DNA of 64,000 bases from Bolinopsis microptera (lineage: Eukaryota; Ctenophora; Tentaculata; Lobata; Bolinopsidae). Of this stretch, positions 25,901 to 36,403 are shown piece by piece. The notes under the pieces were generated by a model, which saw only the letters and a program-made list of their open reading frames with translations, searched no databases and was not told where the DNA came from. Where the stretch lies: contig NC_087084.1 of assembly GCF_026151205.1 (NCBI RefSeq), forward strand, positions 16,032,227 to 16,096,226, in the 5' to 3' direction. A program made the translations under genes and the position numbers. The stretch's first letter is position 1. Each line of letters begins with the position of its first letter.

Positions 25901-26135
25901 ACTGGGGCACAGGTCCCCTACAGTAGAATACAGGGCCAGGAACCACAGCCCGGCTCCTCTTTCTCCGCTAGCAGTCAGCTCCCAGTCTGCCCCTGAGGGC
26001 GAGGTGGTGAGAGAGGTTCCCATTCACCTCCTGGACAAGATAGAGCTAATGAGCGAGCATTTCAGTGCCAACACCAGCGACAACAGCTCTGATTCGTCAG
26101 ATAGTCCTCCTAGAAACATTAGATTAACGGGCTGA
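19613..26135 (+). CDS. Six-exon gene for a Ser/Pro-rich, probably nuclear protein (506 residues)
   Basis: My model joins 19613-19972, 20090-20195, 20722-20863, 21113-21278, 24926-25078 and 25542-26135. Every intron is GT-AG and all phases agree (0, 1, 2, 0, 0), giving 506 residues ending in TGA at 26133. The N-terminus is acidic. Residues 150-154 are PLNLS, resembling the PxDLS motif bound by CtBP corepressors. Residues 204-340 are dense in SP/TP sites, including RSRHASFS-TPPKSP across the exon 4/5 join. The last exon has repeated SPxR motifs (324-360), a basic cluster KRK...KRP at 410-424 that could be a bipartite nuclear localisation signal, and an acidic Ser/Asp tail. There is no catalytic domain or zinc finger. 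It resembles a phosphorylation-regulated nuclear regulator, but I do not recognise the family. The start is the first ATG after an in-frame TAG; an upstream exon is possible. The exon 3 donor is the weakest part. Confidence 0.72.
20090..20195 (+). CDS. Ser/Pro-rich gene, exon 2 (variable 3' end, PLNLS motif)
   Basis: The acceptor is CCCACAG|ACC (CTTCAG|TTG nine bases on would also fit). Ser/Thr-rich, ending ENYNEPLNLST with the donor ACAG|GTGAGC, phase 1. This donor and the preceding exon bases are repeated ten more times downstream without breaking the frame, so the exon could be extended by 12 residues per extra unit. I give the end at the first donor. Confidence 0.65.
20171..20580 (+). repeat. 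36-bp exon-end plus splice-donor repeat, 11 full copies
   Basis: The unit contains AACCTCTAAATCTCAG, then TACAG|GTGAGC, with exact 36-bp spacing from 20171 to the partial copy at 20567, which stops at a TAA and lacks a donor. Units 5-7 carry TATAG instead of TACAG, and one unit has AAC for TAC, so variants are shared by adjacent units as in true unit duplication. Each unit keeps an intact AG|GTGAG and stays in frame, coding GEHYNEPLNLST. Confidence 0.95.
20590..20735 (+). repeat. Triplicated 3' splice site before exon 3
   Basis: A 47-bp unit ending GATTACAG|ATATGGAGTTTACTG occurs with acceptor positions 20627, 20674 and 20721 (exactly 47 bp apart; the first is slightly diverged). Only the third leads into open coding sequence. 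From either upstream copy the frame runs into TGA within the unit. Confidence 0.9.
20722..20863 (+). CDS. Ser/Pro-rich gene, exon 3
   Basis: Phase-1 entry after the third TTACAG acceptor. It encodes DMEFTDSETEARHAVC onward and ends SPQ with the donor CAGAG|GTTTCA, phase 2. That donor is weak after the GT. An alternative is CATGCT|GTATGT at about 20762, joined to a CCGCAG acceptor inside exon 4. The chosen pair keeps the reading frame and gives SPQ-R-FPQ at the join. Confidence 0.55.
21113..21278 (+). CDS. Ser/Pro-rich gene, exon 4
   Basis: The acceptor is ATTTTCAG|G, phase 2. It encodes 55 residues rich in SP motifs, ending VRSRHASFS at TTCTCG|GTAAGT, phase 0. The last 27 bases and the donor are the founding unit of the large 31-bp array that fills the next intron. 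A second frame is also open, but only this one fits the phases of both neighbours and continues the SP-rich style. Confidence 0.65.
21252..23682 (+). repeat. 31-bp exon-end plus splice-donor minisatellite, about 78 copies
   Basis: The first unit is the coding end of exon 4. Each unit holds CCCGTCACGCTAGTTTCTCG followed by GTAAGT, GTGAGT or GTAATT. Variants such as GTAATTTAG, GTAATTAAG, TATGCCGTCACG and TTGGTGAG recur in neighbouring blocks, so the array grew by real unit and block duplication. It occupies two thirds of the intron and supplies dozens of consensus-like donors after the authentic one. Confidence 0.95.
23683..24925. other. Rest of intron 4, including a 30-bp minisatellite
   Basis: Four copies of a 30-bp unit (GGGGTAAGAAATGGGGGCAC) lie at about 24207-24330, and five copies of TACATTG at about 24725-24765. 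The short open frames over these have no coding support. It ends at the exon 5 acceptor. Confidence 0.6.
24926..25078 (+). CDS. Ser/Pro-rich gene, exon 5
   Basis: ATTTCAG|ACA to GTATCG|GTAAGT, 51 codons, phase 0 at both ends. Encodes TPPKSPADSQWRLFKVNRD and on. The WRLF stretch is the only aromatic, possibly docking, segment in the protein. This exon's donor is not repeated downstream. Confidence 0.7.
25542..26135 (+). CDS. Ser/Pro-rich gene, terminal exon
   Basis: Acceptor CTCCCCCAG|GAT after a pyrimidine tract, phase 0, then 197 codons to TGA. It is clearly GC-richer and Pro/Ser-richer than its surroundings, with serial SPVR, SPAR and SPVRP motifs, KRK...KRP basic clusters and a DNSSDSSDSPP acidic-Ser tail, typical of a disordered, phosphorylated nuclear protein. 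The opposite-strand frames here are shadows. Confidence 0.75.
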   Translation, partial: DKEDGISQVSSCPSSPRHLGSPVRSLTSPARPPAVSPVRPAILPVNSPARPLRCHGNVEQRLPPHRSTTPSPSPPFSTPPTLPARCVSPNSFTRASSFTLKRKIVEPDCASPPKRPCTMGLGHRSPTVEYRARNHSPAPLSPLAVSSQSAPEGEVVREVPIHLLDKIELMSEHFSANTSDNSSDSSDSPPRNIRLTG

Positions 26136-27414
26136 GACCACGTAACCATAACAACCACTGCACGTGGTATGACGTCACATTACGCGACTTGAGATTATGA
26201 CTTGGTAGACTGGACCTCTGTCTCAATTTCGATAGTGATTATTGGTTTCGTGAAGGTTAAATTCAGTCAAGTCAAGTTGATACTCAGAGAAAATTTGTGT
26301 AGAACTGAGCACCCGCCAGTTTGATAACTTGAGACTGGTAAAAATAAGTCACAACAAAGAAGGACCCGGTGCCTGCTCAAAGTGGGACACTGTGCAGATA
26401 TAATTACGTTCAATTTTATTTGATTTTTTGCAATTTCAGCCGCGGCAGATATGTAACTTTATCACGAGTAGTAGTCATCTCTGCATAGAATCAAGAAATT
26501 TGATTCTCTACATAAAATCTTTTTGGGTAAGTTTTTTGGTTAATCGATATCTCACAAGTCAAAGCTAACTTTTTCGACAAATTTATTTGAGAACATTATT
26601 CCAACTAATAGCACTAGTAGCTGTTTTTACGTAGAGAACTTCGTGTTACCATGGTTACTAAACCTGGCTACCATTACTTATCGTGACTACTATTAGTGTT
26701 ATCTATTGTAACTTGTTCATTTAACAATGTTTTGAAAGGGATGAAGTCTAGCTATTTAGTTAGTGTCTATGTTACGACTTTAGGTTTTTGTTTACAAATT
26801 GTGGTATAAATTGGCAGATTAGATAAAATTACTTTTCGAGGAGGTGGAGGCTAGGGCTTGGTATGGAAGTTTAAATAAGTTCTGCTCCAAAATGGGGTGA
26901 TGGACAAATTACCGACGTGGTAATTTGAATGATCCGAGGTAACCTGTTAGTAACATGATTACTTTACAATTTAGTTTTAATACGCTTACTTAGTCACTAA
27001 ATTAGCTATAGGCATAGCTACATTAATCCAGTTAGGTAATAGGTATCATTTGCATTGCGCATATTACGAAAGCCAAATTAGGGGCAGTTTGGAAATACTA
27101 ATTTCTACACAAAAGTCTAAAATGGATTACGGAAAAAGGAGGGGTTCTCGCTATTATAAACATAGTTGCTAAAGCTACAAGTTGCTACTGTAGTTACTTT
27201 CAGTTACTGTAATTTTTATTGCAACATGCAGTAATTATCTCTAGTTACAGTAGTTACTCCTTTATAATACAACATGTTACATGTTGTTCCTGTAGTTACT
27301 TAGTTACTAATATCTACTTTAGTTACTTACTCCTATTTAAGTTGTTTTAATAACGTGATACCCCCCCCCCCCCCCCATAAGGAACCTGGTTATCATACTT
27401 CGTTCACATTTAGT
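26136..27414. other. Downstream region of the Ser/Pro-rich gene
   Basis: Presumed 3' UTR followed by AT-rich DNA with loose GTTACTGTAGTTAC-like repeats (27.18-27.34 kb) and a 16-base poly-C at 27361. No clear polyadenylation signal near the stop and no other gene. Confidence 0.4.
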
Positions 27415-27420
27415 AACTAT

Positions 27421-28112
27421 GGGGGGGGGGGGGCCAACCATATTAAAGTATATTAAAGTATATCCCCGGGTCAAAATCGGAAAAAATCCTACATTTTAAT
27501 ATACTTTAATATACCTACAATTAGAAGATTTATATTCTTCGTTAAGATTTACATGATGAACTATATTTTTCACTCAGATTCGCAAGATAAGCCTGTTTTA
27601 GGACTAGTACATGAATTTCCATCCAGATTGGTCAAAAATTGGCTGAGCTTTAAAAAATATGCCCATATTTGGGCATACGCTTTTGCCCAAATTCGCTTTT
27701 GCCCAAATTCGATAAAATTTCAATATTTTTTAATGAGACTAACTCTATGTGAAAGATATAACTCAGTGTTTGTTGAATATAGTGGATACTAAGTAAAAAG
27801 ACCTCCATGAACAAAATTGGGAAAATTGCACATAATATCTCGGTTCGGAATACTAGCCAAAATGACTTCATTAAAATTGAAATAACTCCATCAGTTTTCA
27901 ATATTTTTTCAAGAACTTTTTGGAATCGATTAAGAGTTGCATTTCAAGCTTATTTTGGGCAACAATTTTTGATGTAGGCCTCCAAGGAGATAGGGATATA
28001 TTAAAGTATATTAAAGTATATTAAAGTATATTAAAGTATATCCCCGGGTCAAAATCGGGAAAAATCCTACATTTTAATATACTTTAATATGGTTGGCCCC
28101 CCCCCCCCCCCC
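27421..28112. mobile_element. Poly-G-ended MITE with 6-bp target duplication
   Basis: The termini are poly-G CCAACCATATTAAAG and its inverse CTTTAATATGGTTGG poly-C. A perfect AACTAT duplication flanks it (27415-27420 and 28113-28118). Inside each end is a copy of TATATCCCCGGGTCAAAATC and of ATTTTAATATACTTTAATAT; TATTAAAG is repeated in tandem. No transposase. The 79- and 83-codon frames inside are not convincing. Confidence 0.85.
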
Positions 28113-28747
28113 AACTATATACTAGCACTATAATAATTGCCACCGGTATGTACTGTGATTACCTCGTTTCTTTAGTTTCTATAATTTATAAAATTAGTGA
28201 TAATTGTAGTTAATTTCAGTTACCAATATGGTTCCCATATTTACTGTAGTCCTATTGTGACAACTGTTACCTAGGTTAGAGTCGGGCTAAGCTTTTTCTT
28301 TCATCTAATTGTTGTGCACACTATTATTGTGCAACTATCTCTAGTTACAGTAGTTACTCCTTTATAATACACACTAATTGTCTATTTTGCGGAATATTTA
28401 TAAACTGTTTTGACTTAACTTATTGGAAAATATTTATTGTGTTTCACCGTGATATTGTTGTTTTAATAATGAAAAGGACGAATTTCTATTGCCCATTATA
28501 AATTTGTAACAAATATTGGTCGATGCATAACATCAAATTTCACCCTACCCAAAGACCAATATTTCTTTTAAACTTTTATAGGGTTAAAATGCTCCCCTAG
28601 CGAGATATTGGCGAAAAACTGTCTCGATCACGTGATATGACCATATAATATACGGAAGTTAGTCTAATTTCTTGTTAGGGCCGGTTAGGGTTTCAGCATA
28701 TGCTTTTGTTAGAGATTAGGTTAGGGTTTTGCCATACGTTGTATGAC

Positions 28748-30266
28748 CCGCCGAGCACGAGTGCGCGGCTCCCCCTGTATCGCGTCAGGACCTAGTGAAA
28801 CGACCGTGGGGGGTCACGACGTGATACAAGTTAGGGTTAAGGTTGGGATCAGATTAGAGGGCTAGGATTTCGAATAGTCATTCTGGGCCACCAAGAGAAC
28901 GTGTTTAAAAAGTCACGTGACAGTCGAGTGTAGAGTGATGAATCATCATCCTAATCATGGCTGTTGTAGCGCGATGCACTATTGGCCTCGCCAAGCTGCG
29001 AATAATTGACATCGCCAATTAATCATGGCTGCCCCCCTGGACTTTTTTCCCTAGAAAACACCTTTCTCTACGTTTCATGCTACCCTGATCATGCTATCAT
29101 GATGAGCCGAAATCATTGTTATATATATTATGATATCCAGCCAAGCACCTTTTAAACTATAATTACTATTATAGCCGGATATTCGATCAATTTCTAAATT
29201 TTATCACTATTATAAAAGTGTGAAAAAGAATGAAATTGAGTCTAGTGGTAAAAAAGAAAACTTTGATTACGTAATCAACGACTTACCTAGCTGGGGACCT
29301 CAGGCTATCATGTTCATAAAAATAAACATCCGAATAGAGATTCGGCGGAATGACAGGCTGAGCGCGGCCCAGTAATCAACGACCAAAACCCCCCTCCTAT
29401 CTATATATCCCCCTTGTAATTACCCTAACCCCCCTCTCCTCGGCTGATTACGTAATATGTGAACGACCCCATACCAGTGATGCATTTTGTTGTAGCGCGA
29501 TGCACTACTGGGTCGCGCGCGCATCAAATAATGCTTCTCGTATGCAGATCGGCGAGATGCGAAGGATTGACATCGTGAATCAATGCATTTTGCTGATCAC
29601 GCGGGCCGAAGATTGTGGTTGTCAGAAACATTACTTGATGCGCAGCGTGGCCCAGTTAAGTTAGTGCATTGCGCTTTATGTTGCACCACGTTTTGATTCA
29701 CGATGTCAATTGTCAATCCTTCGCATCTCGATGATCTACAGTGTACAGGTTGCAAGAAGATGCGCGGCCCAGTAACACATCGCGCTACAATATCATTGAC
29801 ATTACTGGGCCGCGCTCAGCCTGTCATTCCGCCGAATCTCTATTCTATGTTCTATGTTTATGAATTCACATAGCCATGTGTATACGCGTACTGCGTGACG
29901 CGCTCTTGTGCGCTCGTTTCACAAGTTGAATATATACACATATAGATAAGCACTCATAATATGGTACGTGTGCGCGCGCGCAGTGCTGACAATAGCGTCG
30001 TATTTAACCCCGGGTGCACGTACATCGTGTGCGATGATTGGTCTCTATTTGAGGGTTTATGTCTATTCCAAGAAGTTTTTAGACGATGAAATCAGAAATA
30101 CGGTCGCGCGTTACTGCAAGCGAGAGGGCTCTGGTTAGGGCAAGTTTATGAACATGATAGCCTGAGGTCCCCATGTAACAATATTACGTCGTGACCCCGG
30201 CCCCATTACATTACATTGTCGTTTCACTAAGTGGCCACGATACAGTCGCGCACTCGTGCGCGGCAG
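28748..30266. mobile_element. Composite nested palindromic element
   Basis: The outer arms at about 28748-28825 and 30183-30266 are inverted copies (GTGAAACGAC and GTCACGACGT with their complements). A second inverted pair lies inside at 29289 and 30174, and a third (TTGTAGCGCGATGCAC type) around 29.49 and 29.79 kb. The region is GC-richer than its surroundings and has no coding frame. I read it as MITEs inserted into one another. Confidence 0.65.
29289..30174. mobile_element. Inverted-repeat MITE starting GGGGACCTCAGGCTATCATG
   Basis: The left end is GGGACCTCAGGCTATCATG, the right end CATGATAGCCTGAGGTCCC. GGAATGACAGGCTGAGCGCG near the left end is matched by CGCGCTCAGCCTGTCATTCC near 29815. 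The right half holds about 270 bp of extra sequence between segments that lie side by side in a third copy at 61119-61215. Confidence 0.75.
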
Positions 30267-30496
30267 CTCTACAATCCACCTAACCATGTGCTTTCGCGCT
30301 ACTGCAATTCAAGCGAAAGGGCTCTGTACTGGATAGAGCAAGGTCTACAACATATGAAAACATTGCGCTACAATACTATAAAGTACTTAATTAAAGTACT
30401 TAATTAGCTCGTTGGGTATTCCATTTGTAGGACCATTGGCCCTCCCATTTTTCAAGCCCGAGGTGGCTGCATGGCATGAATTTCAAGTCCAGTAAC

Positions 30497-31122
30497 TAAG
30501 TAGTGCTTGTGGACGTATCTACCGTATTAAGAAATGCTTGCCAGAATCACTATATAAGCAAATATATCATTCTCTCTTTGAATCACACCTAGGTTATGCT
30601 ATTTCTGTCTGGGGAGGTATTCCCAATAATCAGTTGAAACCGCTATTTATTACTCAAAAGAAGTGTATCAGGATTCTCTTTGGAGACTTTGAAGCCTATG
30701 TAGACAAGTTCAAGACATGTGCTAGAGCAAGACCAATTAATTCTCAACGTCTAGGATCTGAATTCTATGTTAAAGAGTCCACCAAACCTCTATTCACAAA
30801 ACACGAACTACTTGCTATAGAGAACCTATACAGATACCGTTGTTTAATGGAATTGTTTAAGATCATTAAGTCACGAGTACCAATTTCGTTATATTACCTA
30901 TTCGGCTTATCAAATAGGAAAGATAATTTGTTAATCACGCCCTCTCCAACTAATCAATTTATGTACAAATCTGCATGGCTGTGGAACGAATTTCGTAAAG
31001 TTGGGCCGATGAATTTCACCTCCCCTTGCAGCTCTGTCAAGAATTTGCTTAAACAGTCACTTCTAAGAGCTCAAAACAGGTATGGAACTGATTGGTGTGA
31101 CAAAAATTTCACTGAATTCTGA
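30497..31122 (+). pseudogene. 5'-truncated LINE: C-terminal part of reverse transcriptase ORF
   Basis: The open frame begins in an aligned segment (SSACGRIYRIKKCLPES) and continues FESHLGYAISVWGG, matching the C-terminal region FESHLSYCISVWGG of the LINE at 40678-43947, and on through FKTCARARP and ESTKPLF to a stop after DKNFTEF. There are no RT catalytic motifs, because only the 3' end was copied, as expected for incomplete target-primed reverse transcription. The frame is intact over the retained part, suggesting fairly recent insertion. Confidence 0.85.
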
Positions 31123-31124
31123 GT

Positions 31125-31550
31125 ATGAAGACTGGTGATAAACAAGCAAGGCCACATCGCTGCCAAATACTTGGGGCAGAATTCCACTCTAGAGAATCAA
31201 CAAAACCTATTTTCCAATCTAAGGAACTAATGACAGTACATAACATATATAGATACAGATGCATTACTGAAACAATGAAGATAGTGAAGAGTCATCAGCC
31301 CATATCCATGTATTCTCTCTTTAAGAAGTCTGAGCTCAGAGATGACAGATTTGTGACACCACACTCATCTCACAATTTCGCATATAAAGGGGCAAATTTA
31401 TGGAATAGGTTTCTTGAGCAGTCAAATGCACGTGGTAAAATAGGTTCACTAGGTTCAATTAAATCCCGATTGAAGCTTTCTATCATGAAGGCTCAACACC
31501 AACCTGACAATATTAACTGGCAGGACTTAAACTTCAACACTTTCCTATGA
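31125..31550 (+). pseudogene. Second LINE C-terminal fragment in tandem
   Basis: Follows the preceding stop by two bases and restarts within the same domain (ARPHRCQILGAEFHSRESTK parallels ARPINSQRLGSEFYVKESTK), ending DLNFNTFL. It diverges too much to be a simple duplicate, so it is a different subfamily copy joined end to end, by insertion into the 3' end of the earlier copy, template switching or recombination. Confidence 0.8.
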
Positions 31551-33589
31551 AAAGACCCCCATTTATATTTATATATTTTAGATTTTACACCTGTCACTCA
31601 CATCATATATGCACCACAAAAGAAAAAAGATTCATTCAATCATTACATTATACACTCACTCCACCACACATGCACACAAAACATTAAAGCAGGTTACACG
31701 CGGGTGTAACGTTCACTTTATCCAAAGGGAAAAATAATACTTTACGTAACGCGCGATTTACGTCTTGGTAGCTAAATTATTCAAGTGCTATTTGTCAGAG
31801 CGACACAAATGCGCGAGCGCTTGCGCGGCTCACCTATCCAACACTCTTGTTAACATCGTATCAGGCAATGGTTCAGTTTAATTATGGTAAGGGCACAGCC
31901 TGTCAAAAACCCTTTTCGCATGATCCGTCGACACCGCCTGAAGGTGAATGCATAATAACGGATCATGAACGTACGGAATCAAACGTTAATAAGCTTGCAG
32001 CTTCCGATGAAAATGTATTCAACTTTGTGTCATGCTTGAATTGGTTTTGGACCTCTTCAATGCTTTTAATTTATTTATTATTGTTATTTGGTATTATGAG
32101 CTGATATGTATATATACATACGGTATCTAAAATTAAGCGTATAGCGAGCATATTTAACAATTTTTAAGCAATAATGTATTGCGAGCAGCTGTAACTGAAA
32201 TATCGCATAAAAATCATATAATTATAACACAAAACTAAAATTTTATTGGAATCTAGGTTAAACTAAGATAAAATTAATATCAGCCCCTTCGCCACTCTCA
32301 GCAGTCAACCAGGGCTCATAAAAGCTTAACAGCGCCTGGGTCCGTTCACCAACTGTGCTAATGTGAGTGGCGGTGTGGTAAAACCCATTTTAACAGCGTG
32401 AATATTTATCAAATATAAACGCGCTAGCTGCTAGCATACTTGTATCATTTAATTTTTAATCAAATTTATTCGGATATATATTTATTGATTATGTATTGAA
32501 TTGGTGATAAATAATAAAATTGTCTTTTCTCAAAAAATTGTCTTTTCTCGATACTTGCCTGTTATTCCCACTTACTGACTGATAATCTTATCTATGGATA
32601 CCATGCTTGAATTTAGGTAAACAACATAGCACTTCCTCACCAGTCACGTTGAACGCGATCGCCGAATGATAAAACAATATGGGAACGCGCGCGCACAGCA
32701 TTGCGCGCTGATACTCTAAATACTGTGCGCGTTTCGTCCGGAACCTGGGGGAGTTCCCGCTCTAATATATCTGACGACAGTGATCACTCATTATGAGAAC
32801 TAAACCCGACCACTTTCCCGGTCGAACCGTACCCAAATCAAACTAATTTATGAACCACGTGTATAGCCAACGTCCTTGCGGTGCTGAGCCGATGTAAAAC
32901 TCTTCTGTCTCTTGTTAATATTTTAGTTGTACTGTGCATAAAAGTGTGTAGTGACAAGTGTGTAGTGGTAATGTATATTATTTATTATGACGACGCGATA
33001 TTTATAATGCAGAATTAAAAGCTGCTCTCGATATGACTGGTGGTGGGCTCTCTCCGGCGGGACATAGATCTATATAGGGGGTACCCGGGGTACGAGTTAA
33101 CGAACAGTGTTCGTGTCCTTCCACAACCCCCTGTTACCTGTGTTTCTGTCGGGGTAGCCTAATTGATTGGACAAACAAAGATTTCGAATGCTCTAATCTA
33201 AATTTTGACATTAAGTCTACCCTAGGGTCCACACATCCAAAATGATTATCTTGAAACTGAAAATTAGCTGGGTGTGCATTTTCCTTTGTCTTACTAACGT
33301 GTGTGAGCGCAGTGTAGTGAGAAAGTGTTTTTAACAGATTTATTATTAGACTTAGGATTATGATTTTTAATATATTACATTGATATAAGATTTATTTTTG
33401 ATAGGTACTTAATAAAGTTGATGAATTTCCCTCCCTATTAAAATTTTAAACCCATTTAGTGAAAATTGATAAACGAAGATCTAGATATTGATACATATTA
33501 TAACCAACATTGCTTATATTCTGCCTTGTAAACAAAGAGCAAATCTTCTTAATGCCTTCTTCCTGTCCTAAAACTAAAACTTCATCCTA
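31551..33589. other. Intergenic DNA with LINE 3' UTR and a dimer tail
   Basis: The first 150 bases are probably the 3' UTR of the preceding LINE. At about 32517-32550 an 18-bp direct dimer (ATTGTCTTTTCTC plus A-run) resembles other retroelement tails here. The 85-codon frame at 31847 ends in a hydrophobic stretch but has no other support, so I do not call it a gene. Confidence 0.4.
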
Positions 33590-33919
33590 TTAAAGTAAAG
33601 GCCAGTTGTTACCACAAGCTATTATACCGTCCCTCTCAAAAACATGCCTCAGCCTCCATCAAAAACAATTTTAGTTTTCAGTCCTTCTAGTTTCCAAAAA
33701 TCTACCGAGCTAGTGTTCTGGTGTGCACAAAAGCCCCTAAGCCCGTGCATTCCTTGCCCCGCTAGCTGCCAGTCCTTGACAAACTTCCAATAGCAAAGAT
33801 CAACTAGTCATTTACAAATTGAGCACTATACAACTTTAATTGTTTTAAATATTTGACTTTGTAAAATGAGCTAAAACATTGATTTTATTAGTTTCATTGA
33901 TTTTATTAGTTTCATTGAA
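33590..33919 (+). mobile_element. Solitary LINE 3' end
   Basis: On the plus strand this reads like the 3' UTR of the minus-strand LINE whose end is at 40039: shared GAGCTAGTGTTCTGGTGTG-like text, GCATTCCTTGCCCCG, AGTCCTTGACAAACTTCC-like text and TGTAAAATGAGCTAAAA. Both finish in two copies of an 18-bp unit ending GTTTCATTG. It is a strongly 5'-truncated insertion of the same family. Confidence 0.8.
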
Positions 33920-35426
33920 TTCATCCGTTAGAATCGCAGAGTTAGCGGAGCTCATGATATCTCGCGACGTATGCTGCATGAACGGTGCAAGACTTGCGCC
34001 GTTTGTTTCAGCATCCAGTTGCGAGTGCTTGCCCATCGAAAACATGATTAGTGATTGTGGATTTTATTGATATTACTGATTATCCATCATATTCAGTATT
34101 AATGTCATCCATTATTTATTTATTGACATCCTTCAGTCTCCAAAACGAGGTGTGAAGGTAAATTAACTTTGAGCCTTGTTTTGGCGACTGCTTAATCGAT
34201 GGGCAAGTAGGTATTTGTTTTTTAGCAGTGTTGAACATTGAAACAATTATAAAATGTTTATTTTTATCTTATATAACGTACAATATGAATGACATATGCT
34301 ATAGTGACGTAACATATATAGTGCAAAGAATTAGTAACTTGCGAGATGTGATTTAGTGATAATCGACGTTAACATTTTGCAGTTTACAGTTGCACAATGT
34401 TGACGTCGATTGTTACTGACATTTATCTGAATTTAATACAAGTACATGTCACATATAAATTGGGTAGCTGAATGAAACTCGTGCCTCAAAATTTTCCGTT
34501 ATTAGCATTGCAGTGTCCACGCCCTGTACTGCGTTAACGACCGAAATTTTCCCAATATGCAATTATTATTTTGCTTCTAAAATTCTCTGATAATTAATAA
34601 TATATCGTGACATGTAATTGTAAGATAACAAACCTCGCGCGCGCGGCGCTTACATCTGCACCTGAGAATCTCTCAGCAATGTGTGGCTGTCTGCGCGGCG
34701 GGCGGTGTATTGTGTATATAGCTGAATTTAAATTTAGATTTATTTGTAAATGTATAATAATATTAAATATGTATTGATTGTTTTGTGGTAAATAAAAATT
34801 TTGTTTTACTAAAAAATTTTGTTTTACTAGTAAAAGAAACATTGAGAGCACATGACAGACCCTCAATAAGCTCATTGATGATGATGAAAATCTTAAAATA
34901 ACTGGCTACAATGAGCATTTTATTAACAATAAATAGTAAAGATCAAAACTTCAATTTCCAAAAGACTAATAAGTTTAAATACCTACCTAACAAAATTACA
35001 CCCCGTTAAGACGTTATAAAGTATCAGTAATTTAGTACAAAATTAAAGATCTTAACAATTTCTACACTTCAAAATACTAGAATAAATGTTCATAGAACAC
35101 AATATTTGACTTTACCAGTCACTTGACGTTTCAAAATGAAACTGAGGTTAAAGATGCAGTTACAAAAGGCCACTGGTTCTCAATGGTTACTGAAACAAAC
35201 TTTTTCCAAAATAAAAGTTTTAAAGCAGCCCATATCTGCTTTTCTGTGAACTAAACAGCTCAAATAGAAAAACTCATTCCCTTGTTATTACAACAATATT
35301 TAATTTAAAGGTGTTTGTTTTCAAAAGCTTCAATAAGCTCAAAAGGTTGGTCATCATGAGTAAAATGTTTTTGTTTACAACAAACGCTTTCATGTAGTCA
35401 AATGCAATCAAACAACCTTTTTCATT
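33920..35426. other. Intergenic AT-rich DNA
   Basis: No gene seen. An 18-bp dimer built on TTTTGTTTTACT and A6 at about 34795-34830 is another retroelement-tail-like end. A CG-rich patch (CGCGCGCGCGGCGC) is at 34640. Confidence 0.4.
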
Positions 35427-36046
35427 TTATATGATATGCACTGCAATTGAGTTATTAGGTGGTTTACATTTTTGAAGATGTCTTACTGCATACTGCTTTA
35501 AACATTTTCCTGGGATCGTTAGTGTTATATTAGTTATATTAGTGATTTCACTGTTGGTCTGATCAGCTTGAGCAGACCTTTCTTCAACTAATCTTCTTTG
35601 GATACAATTAGTGAGGTGGTTGATGGATGACCTTAATTGAGGCAAAAGACACTTATATCTATTTTGGCACAGTATGTAGTCTATTTTATATTTGTGAGTA
35701 TACTGTGCCAACCAGCAGACCAATCCTTCCGCCAATCAGTAAATAATGTAACATGTCTGCTTTGATGTATAAAACAAGTGTTTGCAGCAAAAAGGTTTTT
35801 TTCTGAGATAAAATCGAGCAATCAGAACCATTATTGTTCCTTACTCCCATTCCATACCTCCCCATATACCTACTGAAACCCTGTTCCATATCAGAAGGAG
35901 ATAATCTACCCAGTTTTGGATTAAAGTCACCCAGGAATTGCAACTCCACATTAGAGGGGACATTTTTGGCCTCTCTCAGCTGCCCATAAAAGTTGTCCAA
36001 AACAACTGGATTTTTTGGACTAGCCTCTCATGTAAGCATTGATCAC
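35427..36046 (-). pseudogene. RTE-like LINE endonuclease remnant
   Basis: Minus-strand frames carry FLGDFNPKLG, RYMGRYGMGVRNNNGSD, then after a frameshift GGRIGLLVGTVYSQI and further IDYILCQNRYKCLL: the pattern LGDFNAxLG ... NxNG ... QIDYIL of the apurinic-type endonuclease of RTE-like LINEs. Frameshifts break it. The start of the same domain (SFATFNIRGG) lies at about 39624-39710; a hAT-like MITE and an R2-like element have separated the halves. Confidence 0.75.
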
Positions 36047-36054
36047 CCTTCAAC

Positions 36055-36300
36055 CAGTGGCGTAACGTTTCCTGTTGGCGCCCCTCCCCTGCTGAAAAAG
36101 CGCCCCTCTGTTGGTGCCACCTCCCCTTTTGTCAATCCTCCCTAAAATTGAACAAATTAGGTGATTTTAGAGGATATGTCGGTAAAATCTCTAAAAAAGT
36201 GTGTTTCTAGATCAAAACGCGCAGTTTTGCTAGTACCTCAGTAAAGATGGCGCCCCCCCCCTGCACAGCGGGGTCGGTGGTGCCCTTCGTTATGCCACTG
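36055..36300. mobile_element. hAT-like MITE
   Basis: Termini CAGTGGCGTAACG and CGTTATGCCACTG form a 13-bp inverted repeat with one mismatch. An 8-bp duplication flanks it (CCTTCAAC at 36047-36054, CCTGCAAC at 36301-36308, one mismatch). CAGTGGCGTA ends with 8-bp duplications are typical of hAT elements. 246 bp, no transposase. Confidence 0.85.
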
Positions 36301-36403
36301 CCTGCAACGTATGGGGTGTACCGCTAGGTGAGTGGATACAAATATTGACATTGCATACCTGGTCACTAATCTACTTCCAGCAAACCACTTAGTTCATCAT
36401 GTG
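36237..36403. repeat. 166-bp direct repeat, copy A (target duplication)
   Basis: Identical to 39458-39623 except for one C in a poly-C run. It starts inside the hAT-like MITE (CTCAGTAAAGATGGCGCC) and ends AGTTCATCATGTG. The two copies abut both ends of the R2-like element, so I read them as an unusually long target-site duplication. Confidence 0.85.

Noticed and set aside
31847-32104. 85-codon frame with hydrophobic C-terminus as a small membrane protein
   Set aside because: No homology I recognise, no splice or start context, and it lies in transposon-rich DNA.
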